From Herbaspirillum hiltneri N3 (GTDB lineage: Bacteria > Pseudomonadota > Gammaproteobacteria > Burkholderiales > Burkholderiaceae_D), in contig NZ_CP011409.1 of assembly GCF_001267925.1 (NCBI RefSeq), forward strand, positions 3,906,001 through 3,970,000: a stretch of 64,000 nucleotides of DNA. The letters run 5' to 3'. The notes below the pieces were generated by a model. It made no database searches, was not told where the DNA came from, and saw nothing but the letters and a program-made list of their open reading frames with translations. The position numbers and the translations under genes were made by a program. Shown here in pieces: positions 1-7,224 of the stretch (the first letter of the stretch is position 1; the number at the start of each line of letters is the position of its first letter).

Positions 1-16
1 CCCTTTTTCTTTTTCA

Positions 17-41
17 TTTCCGTGTAGGCGCCATGTAGGCA
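17..41 (-). repeat. 25-bp motif matching the integrase upstream site
   Basis: This 25-bp sequence matches 42398-42422 at 23 of 25 positions, in the same orientation. Each copy contains a direct repeat of GTGTAGGC or ATGTAGGC spaced 11 bp. At the right end the motif lies just upstream of the integrase start codon. Here, reading leftward on the minus strand, an ATG (17-15) overlaps the motif edge and opens a lysine-rich frame (MKKKKG) that leaves the window. This suggests a second integrase or a related gene outside the window; that is inference. Confidence 0.55.
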
Positions 42-61
42 TTTACGGTCAACACGAGTCT

Positions 62-307
62 ATGCAGTTCGTTTGCTACCGAGCATTTCGAGGCAGACCC
101 GCCCCTTTTAAACGCGTCATTCCAATCGACCTTATCTTCGCGGGGCGCCCTTACGTTAAAGACTACCCGCTACTATGCTGGTTTGATTTCGGGGACCCAG
201 ATGTTCACGTCCTCGCTTTATCCGTCGCCCCTTATAACCTTCGATCCGATGAATCGCCTATTCGTTGTCGCTACATCGGCGTTGATGACTATCATAACGA
301 CTGTTGA
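62..307 (+). CDS. Small hypothetical protein (81 aa)
   Basis: An open frame of 81 codons from ATG to TGA. The middle of the product (WFDFGDPDVHV) has a protein-like mix of aromatic and acidic residues, but I recognise no domain. No strong ribosome binding site is visible. It is the only plausible plus-strand gene before the minus-strand frame at 327-533, with which it is convergent. It could be a chance frame in a degraded island end. Confidence 0.3.
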   Translation: MQFVCYRAFRGRPAPFKRVIPIDLIFAGRPYVKDYPLLCWFDFGDPDVHVLALSVAPYNLRSDESPIRCRYIGVDDYHNDC

Positions 308-326
308 AACTACGGCCGGGAGAAAG

Positions 327-533
327 CTAGTCGCCAGCCTGCTTCGAGTCGCTCGTGGCCCGAATCAACGTTTCCCGTTGCAGGTTATACAGCGAGCGAA
401 GATACTTAACTCCGTAAATTTCAGAGTACTCCCGCTTGTCCAATTTTTCAGCGATTCGCAGAAACAGTCGGACCTCGAGTGGAATAAGATCCTGCTTACT
501 TGGCGACCCGGAGCGCTTCGACGGCAATTTCAT
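327..533 (-). CDS. Small charged hypothetical protein (68 aa)
   Basis: Minus-strand frame read from an internal ATG at 533; an upstream ATG at 623 would add 30 residues of low-complexity Arg/Ser sequence that looks non-native. The product is basic and helical in character, with a protein-like stretch LFLRIAEKLDKREYSEIYG near the middle. No family is recognised. A competing 28-codon plus-strand frame starts at 532, so coding status is uncertain. Confidence 0.35.
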   Translation of the reverse strand: MKLPSKRSGSPSKQDLIPLEVRLFLRIAEKLDKREYSEIYGVKYLRSLYNLQRETLIRATSDSKQAGD

Positions 534-674
534 GTTGATGACCGACGAATACGACAAGCTGCTGCGCGATCTGGTTACATACCTAGGGGGCCCGTTGAAT
601 GCTGCGGAGGCGGCGTGACGCACACTGAAGTCGACGCACGTCTGCTCCTAGAAACGTCTCCCCGAGCGAGAACG

Positions 675-1307
675 TTATCGAAAGCTGTGGATTTGAAGCG
701 CATTGGCAGCATGCCGACATTCGTCCGAACATGCGTTAACTACTTTCTGGGTAGCAGCGAGATTCGGATACAGTTTGCGAGCGAACTCCATTCTACGCGG
801 GCCGTCGTTCGCAGCTGGTTTAGCAGGAAACTGTCGCAAAATGATAATGGCGGTCTTGATCTGGTCGCCGCTCTCAGCTAGACGAACCGCAAGCGTCGGT
901 ATAGCCGCAAGTTGCGTCAGATCGACGGGAGTCCACAAATCTATCGACTCCATCTCCAAAGCCGCATCGCTAAACTGACCAAGCCCTACATCGACCTTGC
1001 CGGCTTCATCGATTTTCCTGCTTGCCTTTGTAAGAGCAGAAGCTGCATGTGCAAGTCGCAAAACCATACTGGCGGCAAGCAACTGTGCAGCCACCAGTTC
1101 AGAACGCTCGCGGCGTCGCGTTTCATTGGTCGCAAGCCAAACGGTACCACCGAAGGCAAGAAAAGTGCCGAACGCTCCGGCCCAAGTTGCGGCATCAGAT
1201 TCCTTGGTGGGAGGATGGGCGCCAAAGAGCCCGAAAAGGTAGCCGCACAGCCATATGACCGTCGCAGTCATGAAGAATCCCGCGGCTTTCAAGAATGCAT
1301 GTTGCAT
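675..1307 (-). CDS. Small inner-membrane protein, paralogue of the upstream gene
   Basis: Start chosen at 1307, where GGGGA lies five bases before ATG; a longer frame from 1343 lacks such a site. The product is about 210 aa with two N-terminal membrane spans (roughly residues 5-30 and 40-62), then a charged Arg/Glu patch (NETRRRERSE) and a long soluble, probably helical part. The second span and the patch match the neighbouring gene at 1350-1994 (ATW.G..GT followed by W.A..E.RRR), so the two are diverged tandem duplicates, 42 bp apart and probably co-transcribed. The function is unknown. A predicted role at the membrane is inference from topology only. Confidence 0.65.
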   Translation of the reverse strand: MQHAFLKAAGFFMTATVIWLCGYLFGLFGAHPPTKESDAATWAGAFGTFLAFGGTVWLATNETRRRERSELVAAQLLAASMVLRLAHAASALTKASRKIDEAGKVDVGLGQFSDAALEMESIDLWTPVDLTQLAAIPTLAVRLAESGDQIKTAIIILRQFPAKPAANDGPRRMEFARKLYPNLAATQKVVNACSDECRHAANALQIHSFR

Positions 1308-1349
1308 CGATTCCCCAATTATTTTGAAAGAAGCGTAGCACAACAGTCG

Positions 1350-1994
1350 CTAGAAATTTTCTTCACCCCAAAGTTCTTGTCCAGTCGGTTGGGTCACATA
1401 TGCCTGTGCCGCCGCCTCGAGATCGTGATGCACGACCAAGAGGTAATCGTGAACTACGTCAATTTTTTTGACCCAACTAGCACTCATATGCCGGCTAAGC
1501 GGTTTGTCGCTTGCAATTGTGGCAGCCGCATCAGCAGCGATCTGTTGCTTTGCCACGCTGACCAACGAAACTGCGTGTGCCAAACGCATCGCACATTTGT
1601 TTCCCAACGAGGTCAGCGCAAGGAGTTGGGATTCGGAAGGCATCAACGCAGGAAATTCTGCGTGCCCGCGGAAAATTTGGTTTGCAGTCTGCACGTAGGT
1701 TTGGTCGGAACCAAACGACAGATAGGCACTGAAGCGAGACAGGTGCTGAATTAGTGCCCAAACACTCGGGGTGAGCCCTGCGGCCACCACGGTAGCCCTC
1801 ATCAAATCTTCATTATTGCGCCGACGTGCTTCTGTGTTGGCGATCCACACAGCGCCAATCAATGTACCAACGGTCCCAATAGAGCCAACCCATGTCGCCC
1901 AATCCGACGCAGACAAACAAAAGAAAGTCTGAACAACAACCACAGTCATCCACGCCAACGTAAAGACGCTGTATCCGGCATTAAATCGATTCAT
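1350..1994 (-). CDS. Small inner-membrane protein, first of a tandem paralogous pair
   Basis: The product is 214 aa from ATG at 1994, preceded by AAGGGG with good spacing. Two hydrophobic segments lie at about residues 8-28 and 34-52, followed by NTEARRRNNE and a soluble C-terminal region. The layout and the conserved junction (ATW.GSIGT...IA.TEARRR) match the downstream gene at 675-1307. No catalytic motif is visible. Because the two genes share spacing, orientation and nearly identical ribosome binding sites, they probably arose by local duplication and may form a hetero-oligomer (inference). Confidence 0.65.
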   Translation of the reverse strand: MNRFNAGYSVFTLAWMTVVVVQTFFCLSASDWATWVGSIGTVGTLIGAVWIANTEARRRNNEDLMRATVVAAGLTPSVWALIQHLSRFSAYLSFGSDQTYVQTANQIFRGHAEFPALMPSESQLLALTSLGNKCAMRLAHAVSLVSVAKQQIAADAAATIASDKPLSRHMSASWVKKIDVVHDYLLVVHHDLEAAAQAYVTQPTGQELWGEENF

Positions 1995-2030
1995 TCGATC
2001 CCCTTTATTTTTGAGGAGATCGTAGCACAG

Positions 2031-2318
2031 CTACTTCAGGTCATCGGCCGTCACGGAGATGTACGGGGCCAGCGGCGCTGGAAGCTTCTTACGCACCGCG
2101 GCCGCGATCTTCGCCACGTTCTGCGTGAACAGCGTAACCTGATTGTTTGTGGTTAGGCCCCCAATGCCGATCAACGTGGCTTGATCGATGAATCCCGGGA
2201 GCACTGTTCCGTTGAACTTGATGATGAACGCCACCCAACCATTGCCAGTGTCTGTCGGTTGAGCTACCTCAGCATGCGCGAACGTGCCAACAAGACCCTC
2301 ACGCCGCCGACGTGCCGG
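2031..2318 (-). pseudogene. 5'-truncated remnant of a possibly exported protein
   Basis: The frame ends with TAA at 2031 and stays open up to a stop at 2319-2321. The only start codon inside is GTG at 2234, but the residues upstream of it (VGTFAHAEVAQP) resemble the end of a signal peptide with an AHA cleavage site, so the real start seems lost. The mature part would be about 75 aa, ending in VTADDLK. The upstream junction runs into an unrelated plus-strand-like coding frame. I read this as a gene cut by rearrangement; the family is not recognised. Confidence 0.4.
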
Positions 2319-2414
2319 TCACGCACTGCAAGTCCGTACAAAACCTCGAGGAAGTCGACATGGTCGCCGTGCGCCTGCCGGCGCCAGTCAATCACGAAGA
2401 CGGAGCCCCAACCT

Positions 2415-2678
2415 TTACTCCTGCGGGAAAGTCTTTGCTCGTTCTATGCCCCAATGAACACCAGCGATTTCAGCCAAGCCGATAGTCTCATAGGTGCCAG
2501 TGCCGAACTGCTTTTCCCCCTCCACGCGGGTAGGAGGAATGCCGGGTATATCAATCCAATACCACGCCTCGAATTTTTCCGTTCTCACAGCAGGCCGGCT
2601 CGATCCATACACCAAGTATTTCCCAACTTGCGCGGGGTTTCCCTTTGGCTGCTTGTAACCCGTGTCGACGCTTCTCAT
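2415..2678 (-). CDS. Hypothetical protein (87 aa)
   Basis: Last of three closely spaced minus-strand small genes (3202 to 2415). It starts with ATG at 2678, three bases after the stop of the preceding gene, so translation is probably coupled. The product is soluble, rich in Gly, Tyr and Trp near the middle (EAWYWIDIPGIPPT) and has no signal peptide or membrane span. No domain is recognised. The spacing and sequence character support a genuine gene, but not a function. Confidence 0.55.
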   Translation of the reverse strand: MRSVDTGYKQPKGNPAQVGKYLVYGSSRPAVRTEKFEAWYWIDIPGIPPTRVEGEKQFGTGTYETIGLAEIAGVHWGIERAKTFPQE

Positions 2679-2681
2679 TGC

Positions 2682-2894
2682 TCATTCCTTTTTCTTTTCG
2701 CTGGCCATGACCATTTTTCCGAAGATCACGACAGATGTATCGCTTTCCGTGGTGGCCAAGCGAAACTCCGCCACTGCGCCATCGATATCTCCAGCGTCCA
2801 ACAGCTTAGAGGCCTTCATCTGAAAAGCAATCCGTCGTTGATCGCAATCTTCGTATTCCTTGAGCAACGCCTTGTACTCATCACTTTGTAGCAT
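2682..2894 (-). CDS. Small acidic helical protein (70 aa)
   Basis: Start taken at ATG 2894, preceded by GGTGGGGAT; the longest frame would need a TTG at 2933 overlapping the upstream stop. The product is helical and charged (DEYKALLKEYEDCDQRR) and ends in a lysine-rich tail. The pattern of a short helix followed by LLDAGDIDGAVAEF recalls a single TPR-like helical hairpin, but 70 residues is too short to be sure. It lies between two other small genes of the same orientation. Function unknown. Confidence 0.55.
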   Translation of the reverse strand: MLQSDEYKALLKEYEDCDQRRIAFQMKASKLLDAGDIDGAVAEFRLATTESDTSVVIFGKMVMASEKKKE

Positions 2895-2929
2895 ATCCCC
2901 ACCGTTTTTTTGGACGAATCCTAGCACGA

Positions 2930-3202
2930 TCAACGTATACCCTCTCTAATGGCCGACCCGCTGAGCTTGTAAGCTATTCGTCTCTCTGCGCCAGGTGTCT
3001 GGTCGAGGAGTGCCTTCGCACGCGCGAGCACTTCTGCTCTGCCGGTGACGGCGTCGTTTGCAGCGGGAACGAACGTGGTAGCTGGAAACTGAAAGGATTT
3101 TTCTGGGGCCTCGAACGTCGTGCTATTGGTCCATTTCCCATCTTTAGTCGCAATCATCTTAATTCCGATTGTGTAGCCTCGATAGTCGAAGAAGTCTCGC
3201 AT
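2930..3202 (-). CDS. Hypothetical protein (90 aa)
   Basis: First gene of the three-gene minus-strand set. The N-terminus (MRDFFDYRGYTIGIK) looks like a beta-hairpin of the kind found in small 'YRGYxI' hypothetical proteins of Burkholderiales; the rest contains a likely helix (GRAEVLARAKALLDQ). There is no signal peptide. The next gene follows within 35 bp. Function not recognised. Confidence 0.55.
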   Translation of the reverse strand: MRDFFDYRGYTIGIKMIATKDGKWTNSTTFEAPEKSFQFPATTFVPAANDAVTGRAEVLARAKALLDQTPGAERRIAYKLSGSAIREGIR

Positions 3203-3415
3203 TTCGCATCCCCAATTGCAAGTTAAGACTCACGATATCACGGACTGGAAAGTACACGTGAAAGAACGCCCTATCTCGCAGTGCGTCCTTACTTTAAAGA
3301 CAGCCTGCCACTGCCATTCTCATTCAATAAAATCTCAGCCACATATTCCTTACTTGCGATCGGATAGGTTTGCCTATTCCGTTCGGTTGATCCCTCTCTC
3401 AATTAAGGAACAAGA

Positions 3416-3505
3416 ATGCAATCCTTACTGACTCTTACCGCCGGCATGTATCAGCGGTTTGTTACCCATAGCCTGCGACGGCCCTTTCGTGGAGGGCGAG
3501 TATGA
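3416..3505 (+). CDS. 29-aa leader ORF translationally coupled to the next gene
   Basis: ATG at 3416 has a good ribosome binding site (AAGGAA, seven bases upstream). The frame runs 29 codons and its TGA overlaps the ATG of the next gene at 3502 (ATGA). The peptide is basic toward the C-terminus (SLRRPFRGGRV). Such an arrangement is typical of translational coupling; the peptide itself may be functional or only a leader. Confidence 0.45.
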   Translation: MQSLLTLTAGMYQRFVTHSLRRPFRGGRV

Positions 3506-3834
3506 CGATCGCTTGCCCTCATTGCCAATCTTTTCGGATTCAGTCTAAAGACTATGGCAAGAAAGTTGCCGGTTCATTAGGGACACTCGCTGGCGCTGCT
3601 GCGGGGTTTTCGGGGGTTCTTGGCGGCGCTGAAGCCGGCGCATCAGTCGGTGCTTTCGCTGGACCTGCTGGCCTTCTTTTAGGCGGCTTGGCTGGTGCCA
3701 TCATTGGCGGCATTGTCGGTGGTAGCGCTGGTGGTCTTGCCGGCGTCGCCTTAGGCGACATGGTCGACACCAACGTGCTAGACAACTTCGAGTGCCGCGA
3801 CTGTCATCAAGTTTTTAGTGCCTCACCCGAATAG
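3502..3834 (+). CDS. Glycine-zipper membrane protein with a split zinc ribbon
   Basis: The 110-aa product starts with a CPHC pair (residues 5-8) and ends with a CRDC pair (about 98-101). These bracket roughly 65 residues of Gly/Ala-rich sequence with repeated GxxxG spacing (AGAAAGFSGVLGGAEAG, LLLGGLAGAIIGGIVGG), which is a typical glycine-zipper membrane insert. The two Cys pairs could meet to hold one zinc if the zipper forms a membrane hairpin. Start: GAGG nine bases upstream of ATG, coupled to the 29-aa leader. Proteins of this type occur on plasmids and islands without an assigned role. The membrane hairpin is inference. Confidence 0.7.
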   Translation: MTIACPHCQSFRIQSKDYGKKVAGSLGTLAGAAAGFSGVLGGAEAGASVGAFAGPAGLLLGGLAGAIIGGIVGGSAGGLAGVALGDMVDTNVLDNFECRDCHQVFSASPE

Positions 3835-3947
3835 CCTTACCGCAGGCGCTTTCTCTTCTCATTTCTACTCATTTCAATTGGTCGCGCTCTGCCACTGCTT
3901 TGTCAGTGTGCAGAACGTGGCTTTTTCTATTTTTAAGGAATTTAAAA

Positions 3948-4892
3948 ATGGCACATCTCATCAATTCAATGGCTTATACCAACACAACACCTTGGCACGG
4001 CCTCGGCAATCGTCTTACCGAGAAACAACCGATTGAAGTCTGGGCAGAACAAGCTGGGATGAACTGGAAGATTCGTCAGTCGCCGGTATACTTTCATAGC
4101 CAGGAGCGTACCAGCGTACTTTATCCGGATCATCAAGTCTTGTTCCGCTCCGACACAGAGCAAGCCTTGTCGGTCGTCTCTAGCCGTTATCAAGTCGTCC
4201 AACCACGAGAAATCTTGGAGTTCTATCGGGATTTGACAGAGGCAGGCGGCTTCGAGCTGGAGACGGCTGGCGTATTAAAAGGTGGCCGCAAGGTGTGGGC
4301 CTTAGCCAAGACCAACCAGTCCGCAGCCATCAAGCGTAATGATATCGTCAATGGCTACCTACTGTTGGCAACAGCATGCGATGGTACGTTAGCCACTACA
4401 GCGCAATTTACCAGCGTACGCGTCGTCTGCAACAACACGCTTGCCGTCGCTCTCACCAACGGTACTGGCGCCATCAAAGTCCCTCATTCCACCGCATTTA
4501 ACGCTGAAACCGTGAAGAAACAATTAGACATCTCAGTCTCCAGTTGGGATCGTTTCATCTATCGCATGAAAACGCTCTCTGAGCGCAAGGTGACAAATCA
4601 GGAAGCTGAGAACTTCATACGGCGATTGTTCAACGAGATTGCCAGCACGCCCAATACAGTCAATGGGCGCGCCATGAAGAAGGTAAGGGAGCTGTATGAC
4701 GGTGGAGGTCGTGGGGCTGAATTGAGTTCAGCTAAGGGGACCGTATTTGGCCTACTGAATGCGGTGACGGAGTACGTTGACCACGAACGCCGTGCACGTA
4801 GTCAAGACCATCGTCTCGATTCTGCCTGGTTCGGAGCCGGCGCGGTCTTGAAACAGAAATCATTGGGACAAGCAATGTTGCTAGTGCAGTGA
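3948..4892 (+). CDS. DUF932 phage/plasmid-like protein
   Basis: The 314-aa product starts at ATG 3948 behind AAGGAA; a longer frame from 3900 adds an unlikely leader. The N-terminal half carries features of the DUF932/TIGR03299 'phage/plasmid-like' family: TPWHGLG near residue 12, VSSRYQVVQPREILEF around residue 80, and an ATTAQFTSVRVVCNNTLA block around 155. The C-terminal half is helical. Members are common on plasmids, phages and integrative elements; their biochemical role is not established. It is followed by a hairpin terminator. The length is normal for the family and no truncation is evident. Confidence 0.85.
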   Translation: MAHLINSMAYTNTTPWHGLGNRLTEKQPIEVWAEQAGMNWKIRQSPVYFHSQERTSVLYPDHQVLFRSDTEQALSVVSSRYQVVQPREILEFYRDLTEAGGFELETAGVLKGGRKVWALAKTNQSAAIKRNDIVNGYLLLATACDGTLATTAQFTSVRVVCNNTLAVALTNGTGAIKVPHSTAFNAETVKKQLDISVSSWDRFIYRMKTLSERKVTNQEAENFIRRLFNEIASTPNTVNGRAMKKVRELYDGGGRGAELSSAKGTVFGLLNAVTEYVDHERRARSQDHRLDSAWFGAGAVLKQKSLGQAMLLVQ

Positions 4893-4909
4893 TCCGTAGC
4901 CGTCATAAA

Positions 4910-4941
4910 GCCCGGTTGAGTTCCACTCACCGGGCATTTTC
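4910..4941 (+). terminator. Rho-independent terminator of the DUF932 gene
   Basis: A hairpin pairs GCCCGG...GAGT with ACTC...CCGGGC around a short TTCC loop and is followed by TTTT. It lies 18 bp after the DUF932 stop codon. Confidence 0.7.
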
Positions 4942-4970
4942 ATTTAAAACATTTCCGTTTTGCGCAAAAG

Positions 4971-5219
4971 CTATTCGGGACTTTTTAGAAGTACATACAT
5001 CGGCACATTCAAGGCGCGTGCAATCCGCTCAATATTGCAAATCGAGATATTTCGCTCGCCTCGTTCGACAGAGCTAATGTAATTAGTGTGAAGGTCTGCA
5101 GCTTCAGCCACTTGCTCCTGCGTCAATTGTCGCTCCAAGCGAATTCGCCGGATGTTTGAGGCAAAAAGTAGCTGGGCTCCACACTCTTTGAGTTGTTGTC
5201 TTTGCACAACTCGGAGCAT
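4971..5219 (-). CDS. XRE-family helix-turn-helix regulator (82 aa)
   Basis: A compact Cro/C1-type repressor. Residues 20-78 form the HTH_3 domain, with the recognition region TQEQVAEAADLHTNYISSVERGERNIS typical of XRE proteins, followed by the conserved IERIARALNVP. The gene is divergent from the zinc-ribbon pair at 5384-6068, and the intergenic region has paired repeats (5243-5258 and 5281-5296) that are plausible binding sites, so it probably controls itself and the divergent genes. No extra effector domain is present. Confidence 0.85.
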   Translation of the reverse strand: MLRVVQRQQLKECGAQLLFASNIRRIRLERQLTQEQVAEAADLHTNYISSVERGERNISICNIERIARALNVPMYVLLKSPE

Positions 5220-5242
5220 CTCGCGTCAGAACTTAAAACTCC

Positions 5243-5296
5243 ACACACTTTGGGTTTGTTGATAAAATTCAACACTAAATACACACTTTAGGTTTG
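5243..5296. promoter_or_regulatory. Direct-repeat operator candidates between XRE gene and zinc-ribbon genes
   Basis: ACACACTTTGGGTTTG at 5243-5258 and ACACACTTTAGGTTTG at 5281-5296 differ at one base and are 38 bp apart. A partial inverted copy (ACACCCAAACC) follows at 5347-5357. Placement between divergent genes, one encoding an XRE repressor, suggests operators; binding is inference. Confidence 0.5.
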
Positions 5297-5383
5297 ATTT
5301 TATAGTCAGCATTTTGGCTCTTGAGCCATTAATTTCGACATCAAAAACACCCAAACCATTCGGGTACTAAAAATAGGAAAGGC

Positions 5384-5728
5384 ATGTCTATGAGCATGAT
5401 CTTCTGCCGTGGATGCGGCAAACAGATTCATGAGAGCGCTCCACATTGCCCGCATTGCGGGGCGCCACAAGCAAGTAGTACTACCTCCACAAAAATCAGT
5501 TGGATGCCCATTGTCGCCATCATTCTCGGAGCCCTGGGCTTCCTCTGCAGCTTCGATTTCAATCCTAGGGATAAGGATCAAGTCACAGGAATCGTCTTTC
5601 TCACCACGCTGGGGCTGCTGCTAGCGGGCACGGCCCTTTATCAGAAAAAGCAGGGACGTACCTTGTCCATCATTGCTGTCACCTTGTCTTCCCTTGGCCT
5701 GCTCATTTGCCTTGGCAACCTTCATTAA
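5384..5728 (+). CDS. Zinc-ribbon membrane protein (114 aa)
   Basis: The N-terminus holds a zinc ribbon with two CxxC pairs (CRGC at 8-11, CPHC at 22-25), followed by a short linker and three hydrophobic segments (about residues 40-60, 68-85 and 95-112). Start at ATG 5384 is preceded by AGGAAAGG; two further in-frame ATGs follow within five codons. Such 'double-Cys ribbon plus TM' proteins are widespread small inner-membrane proteins of unknown role. The next gene starts 19 bp downstream and encodes a similar ribbon, so the pair is an operon of related proteins. Confidence 0.7.
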   Translation: MSMSMIFCRGCGKQIHESAPHCPHCGAPQASSTTSTKISWMPIVAIILGALGFLCSFDFNPRDKDQVTGIVFLTTLGLLLAGTALYQKKQGRTLSIIAVTLSSLGLLICLGNLH

Positions 5729-5747
5729 TTTCTCTTTAGGAACCACT

Positions 5748-6068
5748 ATGAATGCCCTCGTCTCATGCCCTCACTGCGCTCATCAAGTCCATGAAAGCGC
5801 TCCGACATGCCCACAGTGCGGCGCCGCACGCATGGTGAACACGACGGCTGCCGTGTCTTACGCCTCGTATGACCAAGTCCCTTGGTACCGCAAGCGATGG
5901 TTTGCTTTTGTCTGCGTCTTTGTCTTCATGCCTTTATTCCTTCTGATTGCCTTTACCGGCAATGTTTATTTTCAGAAGGACGATGAACTCAAGACGATTC
6001 CTCCCAATGCGAAGTTCATCGTTCTGGGTATTTTTATCGTCATGGTTCTAATCCGCATGAATGGTTAA
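5748..6068 (+). CDS. Zinc-ribbon membrane protein (106 aa), partner of the upstream gene
   Basis: Starts at ATG 5748 behind TTAGGA; an in-frame ATG at 5673 lies inside the upstream gene and is unlikely. Two Cys pairs (CPHC and CPQC) give the same ribbon as the upstream protein, including the shared HESAP segment between them. Two membrane spans follow (about residues 48-70 and 84-100). The shared ribbon and close spacing indicate duplication followed by divergence of the membrane part. Confidence 0.7.
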   Translation: MNALVSCPHCAHQVHESAPTCPQCGAARMVNTTAAVSYASYDQVPWYRKRWFAFVCVFVFMPLFLLIAFTGNVYFQKDDELKTIPPNAKFIVLGIFIVMVLIRMNG

Positions 6069-6119
6069 GCCCTATTATCAACGCCCTTTTTCCTTTCCTA
6101 ACTACCAAAGAATAGAATC

Positions 6120-6464
6120 ATGAAAAAACTCGTTACCCTATTCGCAATCGCTCTCTCGACCATGTCAACAGCTCATGCAAAAAGCGCTATCGGTCAATGC
6201 GTCGGCCCAGAAACGACGGTAGCCAAGAATGGTTATCTGGAATTGAAGAAGCCCGTCTTCATTTTCAGTGCACCAGACGAGGCAAGTAGCAAAGTGGAAT
6301 TTAAAAAAGCAAATGCCTCCTTTACTGTTAACAAAGAGGTAAAAGGCTTTATTCAACTCACCGAAGTCGAGGGATGGAGTGATGCCAATCCCAACGCAGG
6401 CAAAGTACTGGGTTGGGCGAAGAGAACCGATTTTCGATTCTTGGCATTACGCAATTGCAATTGA
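6120..6464 (+). CDS. Secreted small protein (114 aa)
   Basis: A clear Sec signal peptide covers residues 1-20 (lysine pair, hydrophobic core, STAHA cleavage region). The mature part is about 94 aa with an SH3-like flavour: a short strand with KKPVFIFSAPDEASSKVEF, then FIQLTEVEGW and GKVLGWAKRTDF. This resembles bacterial SH3 'stress/peptidoglycan' modules, but the match is loose. It is the third gene after the zinc-ribbon pair (52 bp gap). Two Cys (in GQCVG and RNCN) could form a disulfide. Confidence 0.65.
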   Translation: MKKLVTLFAIALSTMSTAHAKSAIGQCVGPETTVAKNGYLELKKPVFIFSAPDEASSKVEFKKANASFTVNKEVKGFIQLTEVEGWSDANPNAGKVLGWAKRTDFRFLALRNCN

Positions 6465-6654
6465 GCCGATACGGGATTAACAGTCCATGTCGTCAATAGC
6501 TTTGTTCGATGAATGAAGCGAATGAGGTCAAAAGGTGTTCCTAGTGAGGAGGACAAGCATCCTCCTCACAATCATCCTAGTTACCGCCGAAATGCATAGT
6601 CAGAGCAGAGATTTCGTCTCAGCTAAGAGTGCAAACCGATCGTTGGTGAACAAC

Positions 6655-7224
6655 TCAATGGCAAGGAAAAATTGTCTGTGCCAGATTAGCCGAAATTCGA
6701 ACATACTCATTTCCGCTCTTTTCGATTTCAAATTCCCGACTACGAAATCCGTTGTCCCCATCTACAACGATCTCATAGTCCGTGTATTCATTCGGCGTAA
6801 ATCTGAAGAACTTTGTATATAAAATGAAATTGGATGTCGCCTTTGATTTCCACCAAGTGATCCCATAAACGAATGGTCGCCCAGGCGGCACAGAGATTTC
6901 GACATATTGCTCCGACCGATAAGTATCGCTCAACGGCATTTTTAGTTTGGCTGGAGGGCTGATCCGCTGAGATACATGCTCTGTCAGCGTCATATCAGGA
7001 CCGAATAGTCTCCCGACAAATGCAATAGCACCATCAGAAGTCAGCAAACATTGTGCATCAGGGTATTGCTTTACGTTGGCCACCCCGATGCCCTCAAGGG
7101 TGAATCTGACTCGGGCGGAGTCCGTGGTGGCGCTCTTATAGTCAGGCGCGGCGCAGCCGGCCAAAAGCAGCGTAAAAATCAAACTTTTTATGCGGGATTT
7201 TTTTGATATGGGAAATTTAATCAA
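6655..7224 (-). CDS. Predicted lipoprotein, partner of the MalM-like gene
   Basis: The lipobox LLAGC lies about 20 residues after a TTG start at 7224, which overlaps the stop of the upstream gene; the only ATG in frame (7278) would place an implausible 18-residue hydrophilic stretch before the signal peptide. The mature protein (about 170 aa) is mostly beta (YVEISVPPGRPFVYGI..W) and ends near a single Cys. The role is unknown. Overlap with the MalM-like gene suggests that the two lipoproteins are made together at the outer membrane. Confidence 0.65.
   Translation of the reverse strand: MIKFPISKKSRIKSLIFTLLLAGCAAPDYKSATTDSARVRFTLEGIGVANVKQYPDAQCLLTSDGAIAFVGRLFGPDMTLTEHVSQRISPPAKLKMPLSDTYRSEQYVEISVPPGRPFVYGITWWKSKATSNFILYTKFFRFTPNEYTDYEIVVDGDNGFRSREFEIEKSGNEYVRISANLAQTIFPCH

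Noticed and set aside
150..260. A second tRNA-Lys 3' copy near the left motif, expected if tandem islands share the site
   Set aside because: I looked for the CTCTTAA loop, the T arm and CCACCA within about 300 bp and found none.
532..618. 28-codon plus-strand frame (start MLMTDEYDKLL) followed by a GTG frame
   Set aside because: The short product looks protein-like but overlaps the opposite-strand frame starting at 533, and the continuation merges into antisense of a real gene. It may be a remnant; too weak to annotate.
183..881. Plus-strand frame of 232 codons at the left end
   Set aside because: Its second half overlaps the better supported minus-strand membrane gene at 675-1307, composition is low-complexity Ser/Arg in places and no ribosome binding site is seen.
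2240..2480. Plus-strand reading frame with protein-like sequence (DPHAADVPVTHCK)
   Set aside because: No start codon and the end overlaps the minus-strand gene at 2415-2678. Probably the remnant of a gene broken by rearrangement.
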